From a virus, in the IMG/VR virus record IMGVR_UViG_3300031841_003025, positions 1 to 23,127 of that record: a stretch of DNA of 23,127 nt; one strand, 5' to 3'. This document shows positions 15,785-20,847 of this stretch, one piece after another; the stretch's first letter is position 1, and each line of letters begins with the position of its first letter. The notes under the pieces were generated by a model. That model made no database searches. It was given only the letters and a program-made list of their open reading frames with translations, and had not been told where the DNA came from. A program made the translations under genes and the position numbers.

Positions 15785-16186
15785 TTACTTAATCGTAACC
15801 TTAAATGGTTTCTCTTCTTTTTTGAACGGAACGTCAATTGACAACAAGCCTTTTTCTAGGCCGGCCGTCGTACGTTCGACGTCAAATTTGCTAGCCAATC
15901 GCCAGCCTAAATCAAAATTGCGTTTTGCAATTCCACGTTGGATATATTCATCTTCATCGCGGTTATCTTTGCGATATGCGACCCGAATGGTATCGCCTTG
16001 AGCCAGAAGCTCAATATCTTCGCGCTCAGCTCCTACGACTGCAATTTCAATCAAAAGACCGTCTTCAGTCTCTCGAATATCTACTGGGTGATGAACTTTG
16101 GTTTGAAAAGCTGATGCAAAATCTGAATTTGCATTAAACATATCTCTAAACAAGAGATCGAATGAATGTAGTGGATATCTACTCAT
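15785..16186 (-). CDS. hsp20: Small heat-shock protein, Hsp20/alpha-crystallin family
   Basis: A 133-aa ATP-independent holdase. The alpha-crystallin domain spans about 32-122: HHPVDIRETEDGLLIEIAVV (32-51) and the signature AGLEKGLLSIDVP (108-120). The C-terminal FKVTIK (128-133) contains the V/I-x-I anchor used in oligomer assembly; the short N-terminal arm is PLHSFDLLFRDMF. Hsp20 genes are common in T4-like marine phages, where a role in folding virion proteins or protecting replication proteins has been suggested. The start has the strongest ribosome site in the window (AAGGAGGT) behind a leader of about 75 nt and a well-formed promoter, pointing to high expression. Confidence 0.92.
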   Translation of the reverse strand: MSRYPLHSFDLLFRDMFNANSDFASAFQTKVHHPVDIRETEDGLLIEIAVVGAEREDIELLAQGDTIRVAYRKDNRDEDEYIQRGIAKRNFDLGWRLASKFDVERTTAGLEKGLLSIDVPFKKEEKPFKVTIK

Positions 16187-16193
16187 GATTTTT

Positions 16194-16201
16194 ACCTCCT
16201 T
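16194..16201 (-). promoter_or_regulatory. Full consensus Shine-Dalgarno of hsp20
   Basis: AAGGAGGT on the minus strand, 7 nt before the ATG at 16186. Perfect anti-SD pairing is unusual if the host is a Bacteroidota member, where this interaction is mostly not used. Confidence 0.8.
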
Positions 16202-16225
16202 AGATGGTTAAACAAAAAATTTAAA

Positions 16226-16302
16226 AAAATGGCCGACCCGCAGTATCAACCCTTTTTCGAATATAAATATAATGACTATAACAATAAAGGTCAAGCCATT
16301 TT
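16226..16302 (-). repeat. Imperfect inverted repeat enclosing the hsp20 promoter
   Basis: Arms 16226-16238 (AAAATGGCCGACC on plus) and 16289-16302 (AAAATGGCTTGACC on minus) are near-perfect inverted copies about 50 nt apart. The distal arm overlaps the -33 box; the proximal arm lies in the expected 5' leader. Too long a loop for a terminator; an operator with two half-sites is possible. Confidence 0.4.
16264..16294 (-). promoter_or_regulatory. Promoter of hsp20
   Basis: Minus strand: TTG (16292-16294), 20 bases, TATATTTA (16264-16271). It can equally be read as a sigma-70 promoter: TTGACC, 17 bases, TATATT. It therefore fits both bacterial consensus types. An ATATTTAT motif overlaps the -7 box (16263-16270). 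Confidence 0.65.
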
Positions 16303-16310
16303 AATACTTT

Positions 16311-16703
16311 TTAATTTTCACAGATAGCATCAATTTGCGATGTCAATTTGTAGACACGTAAATACCGCCTTGTATCCCATTCTGTTTTTGTTTCGTTAAT
16401 CCGTGTCATGATTAACCCATCCATCCATAGTTTTTTAACAAATGTTCTTAGAAGTTTTAAGCTTGACGAATTTAACCGTAAAATATCACCGTACTGAATC
16501 ACACTCATATAGTCATCGCCATATACAACTTCTTGAAATTGAAACATCATACTGTCCTGACTGTACATGTCTTGCAGATATTTTTCAACTTCTACTTCGC
16601 CGTTGCGATGTATATCTTCAATGAATGCTATTTTTTGCGATGGCGATAACGCAATGAACACATCGAATTCTTCCTCATGTAATTGTAAGTCACTTAACTT
16701 CAT
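16311..16703 (-). CDS. Unknown protein, 130 aa
   Basis: A 130-aa, mostly helical protein. The N-terminal half is acidic (LHEEEFDVFIALSPSQKIAF at 8-27); the C-terminal half has alternating helices and two strands (LKLLRTFVKKLWMDGLIMTR, 82-101, then RRYLRVYKLTSQID), a layout that could be a winged-helix DNA-binding fold. That is a guess from secondary structure. No Shine-Dalgarno precedes ATG 16703; a 12-codon open frame with a GAGGG site ends 4 nt upstream, so re-initiation is possible. It is followed by 124 nt of hsp20 regulatory sequence. Confidence 0.65.
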   Translation of the reverse strand: MKLSDLQLHEEEFDVFIALSPSQKIAFIEDIHRNGEVEVEKYLQDMYSQDSMMFQFQEVVYGDDYMSVIQYGDILRLNSSSLKLLRTFVKKLWMDGLIMTRINETKTEWDTRRYLRVYKLTSQIDAICEN

Positions 16704-16707
16704 GGTA

Positions 16708-16746
16708 CTATAGATTATCTAATAGTAAAGAGAGTGACTGGGTCAT
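16708..16746 (-). other. Possible 12-aa leader ORF
   Basis: ATG 16746 to TAG 16708 encodes MTQSLSLLLDNL. It has a GAGGG ribosome site and the ATATTTAT motif (16766-16773) in the usual position, while the following 130-aa gene has neither. It may be a leader peptide or chance. Confidence 0.3.
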
Positions 16747-16765
16747 GAATACTACCCTCTTTAAA

Positions 16766-16773
16766 ATAAATAT
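16766..16773 (-). promoter_or_regulatory. Candidate late promoter motif ATATTTAT
   Basis: Minus strand reads CTAATATTTATTTTAAAGAGGG, the same layout as the sites at 8090 and 9635, ahead of the 12-aa leader frame and the 130-aa gene. A TTTG occurs 19 bases upstream, so a host-type promoter is not excluded here. Confidence 0.35.
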
Positions 16774-16778
16774 TAGAT

Positions 16779-17003
16779 TTAGTTAGTCTTATCAAACAGA
16801 ATGTCGTGAATATACTTGCATTTGTCTAGCTCAGAATCGAAATGAGAAAGGAAGATATTATGTATTTCAGCTGACTTAGCATCTCCTAGTGATAATACAT
16901 CATATCTTCCTTTCTTAAAAAGTTTCTCGAGTCCTTCGTATCCCAATCGCGAATATTCTAACTTGATAATATCAATATTAATACTGCGACGATGAAATCC
17001 CAT
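16779..17003 (-). CDS. Unknown protein, 74 aa
   Basis: A helical, Lys/Asp-rich 74-aa protein: RRSINIDIIKLEYSRLGYEG (5-24), LEKLFKKGRYDVLSLGDAKS (25-44), then KCKYIHDILFDKTN at the end. No known motif. Its ATG overlaps the upstream stop as TAATG, so translation is coupled to the 91-aa gene. Last gene of the operon that starts with the DUF4494-like gene at 18850. Confidence 0.6.
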   Translation of the reverse strand: MGFHRRSINIDIIKLEYSRLGYEGLEKLFKKGRYDVLSLGDAKSAEIHNIFLSHFDSELDKCKYIHDILFDKTN

Positions 17004-17278
17004 TATCTACTCAATCTCCCCATCATTCCTAAGCGGTACCGCTTCATTGTAGTTTCGCGCGCTGTTTTCATTGTCTCTTCGATAAGTTCCAGTTCATCCC
17101 ATGTAAGATCAAAAGATTTATTTCCGATCATAAATGTTCCAATGACCGGACGCTCTGGAGATTTTTGAAATAAGTTTGCATCGATTGATTGATTACATTC
17201 AAAATCAATTGTACCGTAATGCCGGCCGTAACGGCGAACCTTTTGCTGATCAACAGCATGTCTGTTGTTTATACTCAT
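17003..17278 (-). CDS. Unknown conserved-looking phage protein, 91 aa
   Basis: A 91-aa basic protein. Its second half, PVIGTFMIGNKSFDLTWDEL (44-63), reads as two beta strands followed by a helix, then METMKTARETTMKRYRLGMM-like helix to the end. I recall the GNKSFDLTWDEL pattern from unnamed T4-like phage proteins. No catalytic signature. It lies 3 nt after the methyltransferase stop and overlaps the next gene as TAATG. Function unknown. Confidence 0.65.
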   Translation of the reverse strand: MSINNRHAVDQQKVRRYGRHYGTIDFECNQSIDANLFQKSPERPVIGTFMIGNKSFDLTWDELELIEETMKTARETTMKRYRLGMMGRLSR

Positions 17279-17281
17279 AGT

Positions 17282-17992
17282 TTAGAATTTATAAATAATT
17301 AAAATGAACATGTCATCTGACATTGTATGGTCTAATGCAACATGCCCAAATGTTTTTTGTGCCCAATTAAATATATCACCTGCGTTCCAATTAATCAAGC
17401 CATCTTGTATATTTGTTATGTCAGAAGTTAAAGAAACAATAACGCCTAATTCAGCACATTCATACATTTTAGAAATAGTATCTTTTAGATAATCTAAATC
17501 TGATTTTGAAATGTCTGCATCATAACGCATATTATTTGAATTGACGTTAATACACCATTCGGACGTTACATCATCACTTAGATTAAACCAATCGGCTTGT
17601 GTAACATTAATTCCGTCATTTAATTGCGTACATGCATCGACTAACGGTTGATTAGACTCGATTCCCATATACTGAATATCATTAGTTGTAAGACCGTAAT
17701 TTGAACACAGCCACCGACCGAAATCTCCACGTCCAGATCCAAAGTCTAATATACTACGCGTCGGTTCATCGATATGAGTTGCAACTGCGTTATACATATT
17801 AAATTGTTGCTCTCTCGTTGCATATCCAACTGCCTCTGGAGCATATTGTAAATAGTCCGGATCATTTTGTATAGATGTTTCTAACTCGGACTGTTCTTGA
17901 TCTGTCAATTCAACTTCTTGTAAGTCGTCTGAAATAATCTCTTCCATTTCAGTATCTCGTTTTTTAAATTTTTTTCTTATTCGCTCGAACAT
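17282..17992 (-). CDS. Class I SAM-dependent methyltransferase
   Basis: A 236-aa protein with a Rossmann methyltransferase core. Motif I is RSILDFGSGRGDFG (79-92), which binds SAM; Glu112 in YMGIESNQ (108-115) is the expected ribose-binding acidic residue; QADWFNL (132-138) is the next SAM-contact motif. The N-terminal ~60 residues are charged and may be a separate helix. No NPPY/DPPY or Cys-Pro-Cys motif is seen, so a typical DNA adenine or cytosine methylase is unlikely; a small molecule, sugar or protein substrate is more plausible. The start overlaps the upstream gene by 29 nt; an in-frame Met at residue 16 is an alternative. It sits in a run of small unknown genes with no telling partner. 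Confidence 0.8.
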   Translation of the reverse strand: MFERIRKKFKKRDTEMEEIISDDLQEVELTDQEQSELETSIQNDPDYLQYAPEAVGYATREQQFNMYNAVATHIDEPTRSILDFGSGRGDFGRWLCSNYGLTTNDIQYMGIESNQPLVDACTQLNDGINVTQADWFNLSDDVTSEWCINVNSNNMRYDADISKSDLDYLKDTISKMYECAELGVIVSLTSDITNIQDGLINWNAGDIFNWAQKTFGHVALDHTMSDDMFILIIYKF

Positions 17993-18260
17993 TTGCTTTG
18001 CGTTTACGTCTATTAATTCTATTGATTTTTTCCTCTAATGAAGATAAATCCATACGCATGGGATGAGTACGATTAAAGTTTTGTGTTACTCTGCAAGCCA
18101 TAGCCGCATATTCCCATGCGGTGTCTTCATCATTAGTATCCGGCATGAAATATTCTTCGGCTAAAAAATTACCGTTCGCAACAACTTGCAAGCCAGACTC
18201 CGAAAACTCTATTCGTGCGCTCGGATATTGTTTAAGTACTTTACGTTTAAACTTATTCAT
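17964..18260 (-). CDS. Unknown basic protein, 98 aa
   Basis: A 98-aa protein with a compact N-terminal domain (ARIEFSESGLQVVANGNFLA, 15-34; then NDEDTAWEYAAMACR) and a very basic C-terminal helix (INRRKRKANVRANKKK). The tail would suit nucleic-acid or ribosome binding. Family not recognised, though the layout resembles short unnamed phage proteins. It starts 3 nt after the stop of the upstream gene and overlaps the methyltransferase by 29 nt. Confidence 0.65.
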   Translation of the reverse strand: MNKFKRKVLKQYPSARIEFSESGLQVVANGNFLAEEYFMPDTNDEDTAWEYAAMACRVTQNFNRTHPMRMDLSSLEEKINRINRRKRKANVRANKKKI

Positions 18261-18263
18261 GGC

Positions 18264-18638
18264 TTAGTATGATCTAGCACCGATGGTAGGGAAAATCAAG
18301 TCGTTATACTTTTCAAAATTGCCTACTTTTCCATCATCACCATCAATACGCATTTGTACATATTGACCGTAATTAGCACGCGTATGGCCTAAGCTCTTAT
18401 CAACATACATATGAGTAAACCCTCCATTATCGAGCCACATTTGTGTCATTTGTGGATCAATATACGTACCAGTACGTGATTTACTAACGGTTACAATAGG
18501 AAGGCCAGATCCGCGTTCTGTACGAATATCATAACCTACAATTGTATTCTTCTTTTTACGTACATTCGTAACTAGACCAATTTCGTAGCGGCCTTCGTTT
18601 AAAATAACAACATGATCGCCCTGTACATATTTACTCAT
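18264..18638 (-). CDS. Unknown SH3/KOW-like beta protein, 124 aa
   Basis: A 124-aa protein opening KYVQGDHVVILNEGRYEIGL (3-22) followed by VTNVRKKKNTIVGYDIRTER, a GD-x-V...G-x-V arrangement typical of SH3-like or KOW barrels. The second half has Tyr/Gly-rich strands (HMYVDKSLGHTRANYGQYV). A nucleic-acid or protein contact role is plausible but unproven. The ATG overlaps the stop of the DUF4494-like gene as TAATG. I recall similar unnamed marine phage proteins. Confidence 0.65.
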   Translation of the reverse strand: MSKYVQGDHVVILNEGRYEIGLVTNVRKKKNTIVGYDIRTERGSGLPIVTVSKSRTGTYIDPQMTQMWLDNGGFTHMYVDKSLGHTRANYGQYVQMRIDGDDGKVGNFEKYNDLIFPTIGARSY

Positions 18639-18850
18639 TATCCTTTGTTTTGTGATTCGATAACTTTCATGATTGGGCTAGCCGAAATTGATTTGACTTC
18701 AAAGTCAATTCCGCTATGTTGGAAATCCTCATTAACTAATGCCTCTGCATGTGTTACTGTAGCAGCATTTGCTAAATATGTTTCTGTTTGCCATTTAACT
18801 CCTTTAGGAGTATCTGTAGCGACCTTTACCTTTACTAGATAATAACTCAT
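18638..18850 (-). CDS. DUF4494-like protein
   Basis: A 70-aa protein with the alpha/beta pattern of DUF4494: an initial strand YYLVKVKVATDTPKGVKW (3-20), TETYLANAATVTHAEALV (22-39) matching the family's YLVDAxSFTEAE signature, then FEVKSISASPIMKVIES. DUF4494 proteins are small, of unknown function, and known mainly from Bacteroidota and their phages, so this supports the host guess. It is the first gene of a five- or six-gene operon (to 16779), with its own TTTG-N20-TATATTTA promoter. No strong Shine-Dalgarno; the leader is A-rich, which is the Bacteroidota style. Confidence 0.7.
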   Translation of the reverse strand: MSYYLVKVKVATDTPKGVKWQTETYLANAATVTHAEALVNEDFQHSGIDFEVKSISASPIMKVIESQNKG

Positions 18851-18862
18851 AACTTTTTGTTT

Positions 18863-18894
18863 TAAATATAATAACGATTTATTTAAATTCCAAA
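18863..18894 (-). promoter_or_regulatory. Bacteroidota-type promoter for the DUF4494-like operon
   Basis: Minus strand: TTTG (18891-18894), 20 bases, TATATTTA (18863-18870), then 12 nt of A-rich leader to the ATG at 18850. Same boxes and spacing as the clpP promoter. Confidence 0.6.
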
Positions 18895-18895
18895 T

Positions 18896-19291
18896 TTAAA
18901 ATTGCTTTGGAATCGGTGTTGTTCTACGTCCGCCTTGGGTACGTAATGCTTCTAATTGTTCTGCAATTTCTACTTCTGCTTTAATCAATTGCATTATTTG
19001 AGATCGTTCGCCTAACTCAGACTCTAAAACTTTGAACTTATCAAATGAACCAGTATCGCCGGCAGCTGCTTGTTTAGCAGTCTTTGCTAAACTAACTAAT
19101 CGTTTAGCAATATCATTTCGCAAAACGGAACGTGCCATTGTACCAAATCCAGTAACATATACTTCTGGGTCAACTGGATCAAAATTTTCTATATCTAAAA
19201 TACGTCCATGTTTGCCGTTACCTTCATCGACAATCGTACGTACTTCTTCTCGAATAATTTCTTTAAGTCTATTTTCTAAGTCGTGTTTCAT
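18896..19291 (-). CDS. Unknown protein with N-terminal IIREEVRT helix
   Basis: A 131-aa protein. It opens LENRLKEIIREEVRTIVDEG (5-24), sharing IIREEVRT and 17 identical nucleotides with the tail-operon gene at 7646-8074; the rest is unrelated. Residues 30-55 (ILDIENFDPVDPEVYVTGFG) are beta-like, followed by a long helical region (60-120) and a basic, Gly-rich tail ending PIPKQF. The presence of Ile-Arg-Glu and Val-Asp-Glu triplets near the N-terminus is compatible with T4-type prohead protease sites. Family not recognised. It starts 3 nt after the histone-like gene, without a clear ribosome site. Confidence 0.7.
   Translation of the reverse strand: MKHDLENRLKEIIREEVRTIVDEGNGKHGRILDIENFDPVDPEVYVTGFGTMARSVLRNDIAKRLVSLAKTAKQAAAGDTGSFDKFKVLESELGERSQIMQLIKAEVEIAEQLEALRTQGGRRTTPIPKQF
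19236..19252. repeat. 17-nt direct repeat, copy 2 (copy 1 at 8016-8032)
   Basis: GTACGTACTTCTTCTCG on the plus strand is identical at both places and encodes REEVRT in both proteins. Confidence 0.8.
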
Positions 19292-19294
19292 TTG

Positions 19295-19480
19295 TTACGA
19301 TCTTTTACTTTCAGCTACGGACTCTTTTCTATATTCAGTAACTAACTTTTTAAGTTCACCGATAGATTTACGAGCTCTGGTTGCAGCTGCTTTATTGCCC
19401 TTCTCAACATACTTAGTATGGTTGTCTACAAACTCATTCCAATGAGCTTCCATGTTTGTAAATAATTCTTGTGATGTCAT
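19295..19480 (-). CDS. Hc1/histone H1-like small DNA-binding protein
   Basis: A 61-aa, basic, fully helical protein. KGNKAAATRARKSIGELKKL (27-46) followed by VTEYRKESV is very like the Hc1 (histone H1-like) family known from Bacteroidota and Chlamydiae, whose typical core is NKAAGTRxRKALQELK. Those proteins bind DNA and compact the nucleoid. A phage copy could condense phage or host DNA or compete with the host protein. Unlike cellular Hc1 it lacks a long Lys/Ala-rich tail. ATG 19480 has an AAAGGAG site and the ATATTTAT motif upstream, suggesting late expression. The assignment is by motif memory. Confidence 0.65.
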   Translation of the reverse strand: MTSQELFTNMEAHWNEFVDNHTKYVEKGNKAAATRARKSIGELKKLVTEYRKESVAESKRS

Positions 19481-19496
19481 AACATGCTCCTTTGTT

Positions 19497-19504
19497 ATAA
19501 ATAT
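19497..19504 (-). promoter_or_regulatory. Candidate late promoter motif ATATTTAT
   Basis: Minus strand reads GATATTTATAACAAAGGAG in the 30-nt gap before the histone-like gene; no TTTG box at the expected distance. Confidence 0.4.
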
Positions 19505-19510
19505 CTTAGT

Positions 19511-19726
19511 TTAGATAAAATAATGATCTAACGGATCGACGTTCGTTTGAATAAAACATCTATTAAATGATAGTTCTAACTGTTCCTCATCTATAATATC
19601 CATGTCCTGATATATCAGCTCTCCGTCAAGATACACTTCTCCGATTAGCGTGTCATCATCGACAAAAAACTCTATATCATCGCCTTCGAAGATATCGCCC
19701 GTTTCTATATTTTCTAGAATAATCAT
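19511..19726 (-). CDS. Unknown highly acidic protein, 71 aa
   Basis: A very acidic 71-aa protein (IETGDIFEGDDIEFFVDDDT at 7-26, then MDIIDEEQLELSF). Strong negative charge and small size resemble DNA-mimic or anti-restriction proteins, but no family is recognised. It starts at ATG 19726 without a Shine-Dalgarno; an ATATTTAT motif ends 7 nt upstream (19733-19740). An out-of-frame ATG at 19730 gives only a short peptide. Confidence 0.55.
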   Translation of the reverse strand: MIILENIETGDIFEGDDIEFFVDDDTLIGEVYLDGELIYQDMDIIDEEQLELSFNRCFIQTNVDPLDHYFI

Positions 19727-19732
19727 TCATAT

Positions 19733-19740
19733 ATAAATAT
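19733..19740 (-). promoter_or_regulatory. Candidate late promoter motif ATATTTAT
   Basis: Minus strand ATAATATTTATATATG, between the 58-aa and the acidic genes. Here the start codon is only a few bases away and no AAAGG follows, so the match is weaker. Confidence 0.3.
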
Positions 19741-19742
19741 TA

Positions 19743-19919
19743 TCATCGATGTTGATTATCTCTAACTTTATCATACGCATATTCCCAAACTTCTAACATA
19801 TCTTTAAATCGGTGTTTGGACTGCGTACGCATCTTAGCAACTTGGGCATCAAATTGAGTTCGTAATTTGTGAGTTTCGACTAGAGTGTAAATTAACATAA
19901 AACGATCTTCACGATTCAT
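19743..19919 (-). CDS. Small unknown protein, 58 aa
   Basis: I start this gene at ATG 19919 (MNREDRFML...), which has a GGGGAGG ribosome site, instead of the longer frame from 19997 that merely runs through the 45-aa gene. The 58-aa product is helical: LIYTLVETHKLRTQFDAQVA (9-28) and HRFKDMLEVWEYAYDKVRD. No known motif. It starts 4 nt after the stop of the 45-aa gene and its ribosome site lies inside that gene's last codons. Confidence 0.7.
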   Translation of the reverse strand: MNREDRFMLIYTLVETHKLRTQFDAQVAKMRTQSKHRFKDMLEVWEYAYDKVRDNQHR

Positions 19920-19923
19920 GGCG

Positions 19924-20061
19924 TTACCTCCCCTGTCCTCGATATGCTTTTTTGTAGTTTTTAGAACGCTTGCTTTTACTATGCTTTGTTTTAGCATGAA
20001 CGCCTGGACGCTTCTTTGGGCTACGAGCTGCGTAACCTGTGATAGACATTTTTTTAGCCAT
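19924..20061 (-). CDS. 45-aa very basic conserved phage protein
   Basis: ATG 20061 to TAA 19924 encodes a 45-aa protein starting MAKKMSITGYAARSPKKRPG and ending NYKKAYRGQGR, over a third Lys/Arg. I recall near-identical short proteins (KKRPGVHAKTK...GQGR) from T4-like marine phages. Such charge suits RNA, DNA or ribosome binding; function unknown. An AAAGG site is well placed, and the start overlaps the stop of the upstream gene by 8 nt (ATGGCTAA). The overlapping in-frame shadow in another frame is rejected. Confidence 0.75.
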   Translation of the reverse strand: MAKKMSITGYAARSPKKRPGVHAKTKHSKSKRSKNYKKAYRGQGR

Positions 20062-20311
20062 TGTTAACCTTTGATTTTAAAACTTTTATTTTTACTAAAC
20101 GAAATTGACTATAAGCCAATCTAAAACGATTTTTTAACTCTAATAAATTCTGACGTGACCTAGGTTCGGGATGATCACAATGCATTGGATACTTTACCCA
20201 GAATCGTCCGCGTCGATTTTCAATTAAGCATTTATAAATATGAATGTAAGGAAATGGTTTAACCTTTTTTATGCTTGCCTCGTATGAAATTTCGTTGCTT
20301 TTCGATCTCAT
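20054..20311 (-). CDS. Unknown basic protein, 85 aa
   Basis: An 85-aa basic protein. The core PYIHIYKCLIENRRGRFWVK (21-40) and YPMHCDHPEPRSRQNLLELK continue to a basic helix. ATG 20311 implies a 53-nt overlap with the upstream gene and lacks a good ribosome site, so the true N-terminus may be shorter (a non-ATG start after 20259); only the part from about residue 18 is free of overlap. Function unknown. The ATATTTAT motif at 20234-20241 lies inside its 5' part and could alternatively serve the downstream 45-aa gene. Confidence 0.55.
   Translation of the reverse strand: MRSKSNEISYEASIKKVKPFPYIHIYKCLIENRRGRFWVKYPMHCDHPEPRSRQNLLELKNRFRLAYSQFRLVKIKVLKSKVNNG
20234..20241 (-). promoter_or_regulatory. 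ATATTTAT motif within a coding region
   Basis: Minus strand TTCATATTTATAAATG, inside the 85-aa frame but after the stop of the upstream gene. No AAAGG follows. It may be chance. Confidence 0.2.
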
Positions 20312-20585
20312 CTTTAAGCTTATTTTTATCCGTAGTGTGATCCATGGTATTATGATTCTCCGGAGACTTTACGTTAGTATCTTTGCCTAAGTATTCTTCA
20401 ATATACCATGCCGCTTTCTTCGGTGCGTCCTGCTTCCAAAAACAATTAGGAATGATAGTGCCGGTCCGCATGCGGAATTTATATGACTTATCTTTCATCA
20501 CTTCGATGACAACACACTCTTCGATACCGCCTAAAAAACGGACGGCGGCCATGTCACCTACAACTAACTTTTTCTTCCTGGGCAT
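20259..20585 (-). CDS. Unknown SH3/KOW-like protein, 108 aa
   Basis: A 108-aa protein beginning PRKKKLVVGDMAAVRFLGG (2-20) then EECVVIEVMKDKSYKFRMRT, a GD-x(3)-V barrel opening typical of SH3/KOW-like domains, followed by IIPNCFWK and a charged helical tail ending RGKHKKG. I keep ATG 20585 because the barrel needs residues before Met12; the internal ATG 20552 has a GTAGGTGAC ribosome site directly after the stop of the SWIM gene and may be used too. It overlaps the SWIM gene by 32 nt. Function unknown. Confidence 0.6.
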   Translation of the reverse strand: MPRKKKLVVGDMAAVRFLGGIEECVVIEVMKDKSYKFRMRTGTIIPNCFWKQDAPKKAAWYIEEYLGKDTNVKSPENHNTMDHTTDKNKLKDEIEKQRNFIRGKHKKG

Positions 20586-20847
20586 GTGCTATATGCTTAC
20601 AACGTTTATGAAACTTAAATCCGGTACAATCGCAACTCCAGCGATCGTTAATATTAGTTACCTTATATGTCGACTTACCGTTACTACTAGTAACATTAAA
20701 TGATTGAATCTTTGGCGGTTCTGGACGAATCCATTTAATATCGTTACGTGTAATATTAGACGGCACAGGAATCCAACCTGGGCAAAGATATGTACCAGAT
20801 GCTACCGTTACAATTGCTGGAGCAAAATTACCTTTATACTCAATCAT
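20554..20847 (-). CDS. SWIM zinc-finger protein
   Basis: A 97-aa protein with a SWIM-type zinc finger at its C-terminus: WSCDCTGFKFHKRCKHI (70-86), ligands Cys72, Cys74, Cys83 and His85 (CxC...CxH). SWIM domains mediate DNA or protein binding. The N-terminal half is beta-rich (AIVTVASGTYLCPGW). Short phage proteins with this finger are widespread and mostly uncharacterised. Translation is coupled to the 53-aa gene by a TAATG overlap. It is the second gene of the transcript that begins at the 21034 promoter. Confidence 0.8.
   Translation of the reverse strand: MIEYKGNFAPAIVTVASGTYLCPGWIPVPSNITRNDIKWIRPEPPKIQSFNVTSSNGKSTYKVTNINDRWSCDCTGFKFHKRCKHIAHAQEEKVSCR

Noticed and set aside
17282-17992. 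Restriction-type DNA methyltransferase that would recognise GCCGGC
   Set aside because: No DNA-methylase motif IV (NPPY, DPPY or PC) is seen, so a link to the palindrome excess is unsupported.
19920-19997. Longer start for the 58-aa gene (84 codons)
   Set aside because: The extra N-terminus overlaps the 45-aa basic gene in another frame, while ATG 19919 has a GGGGAGG site.
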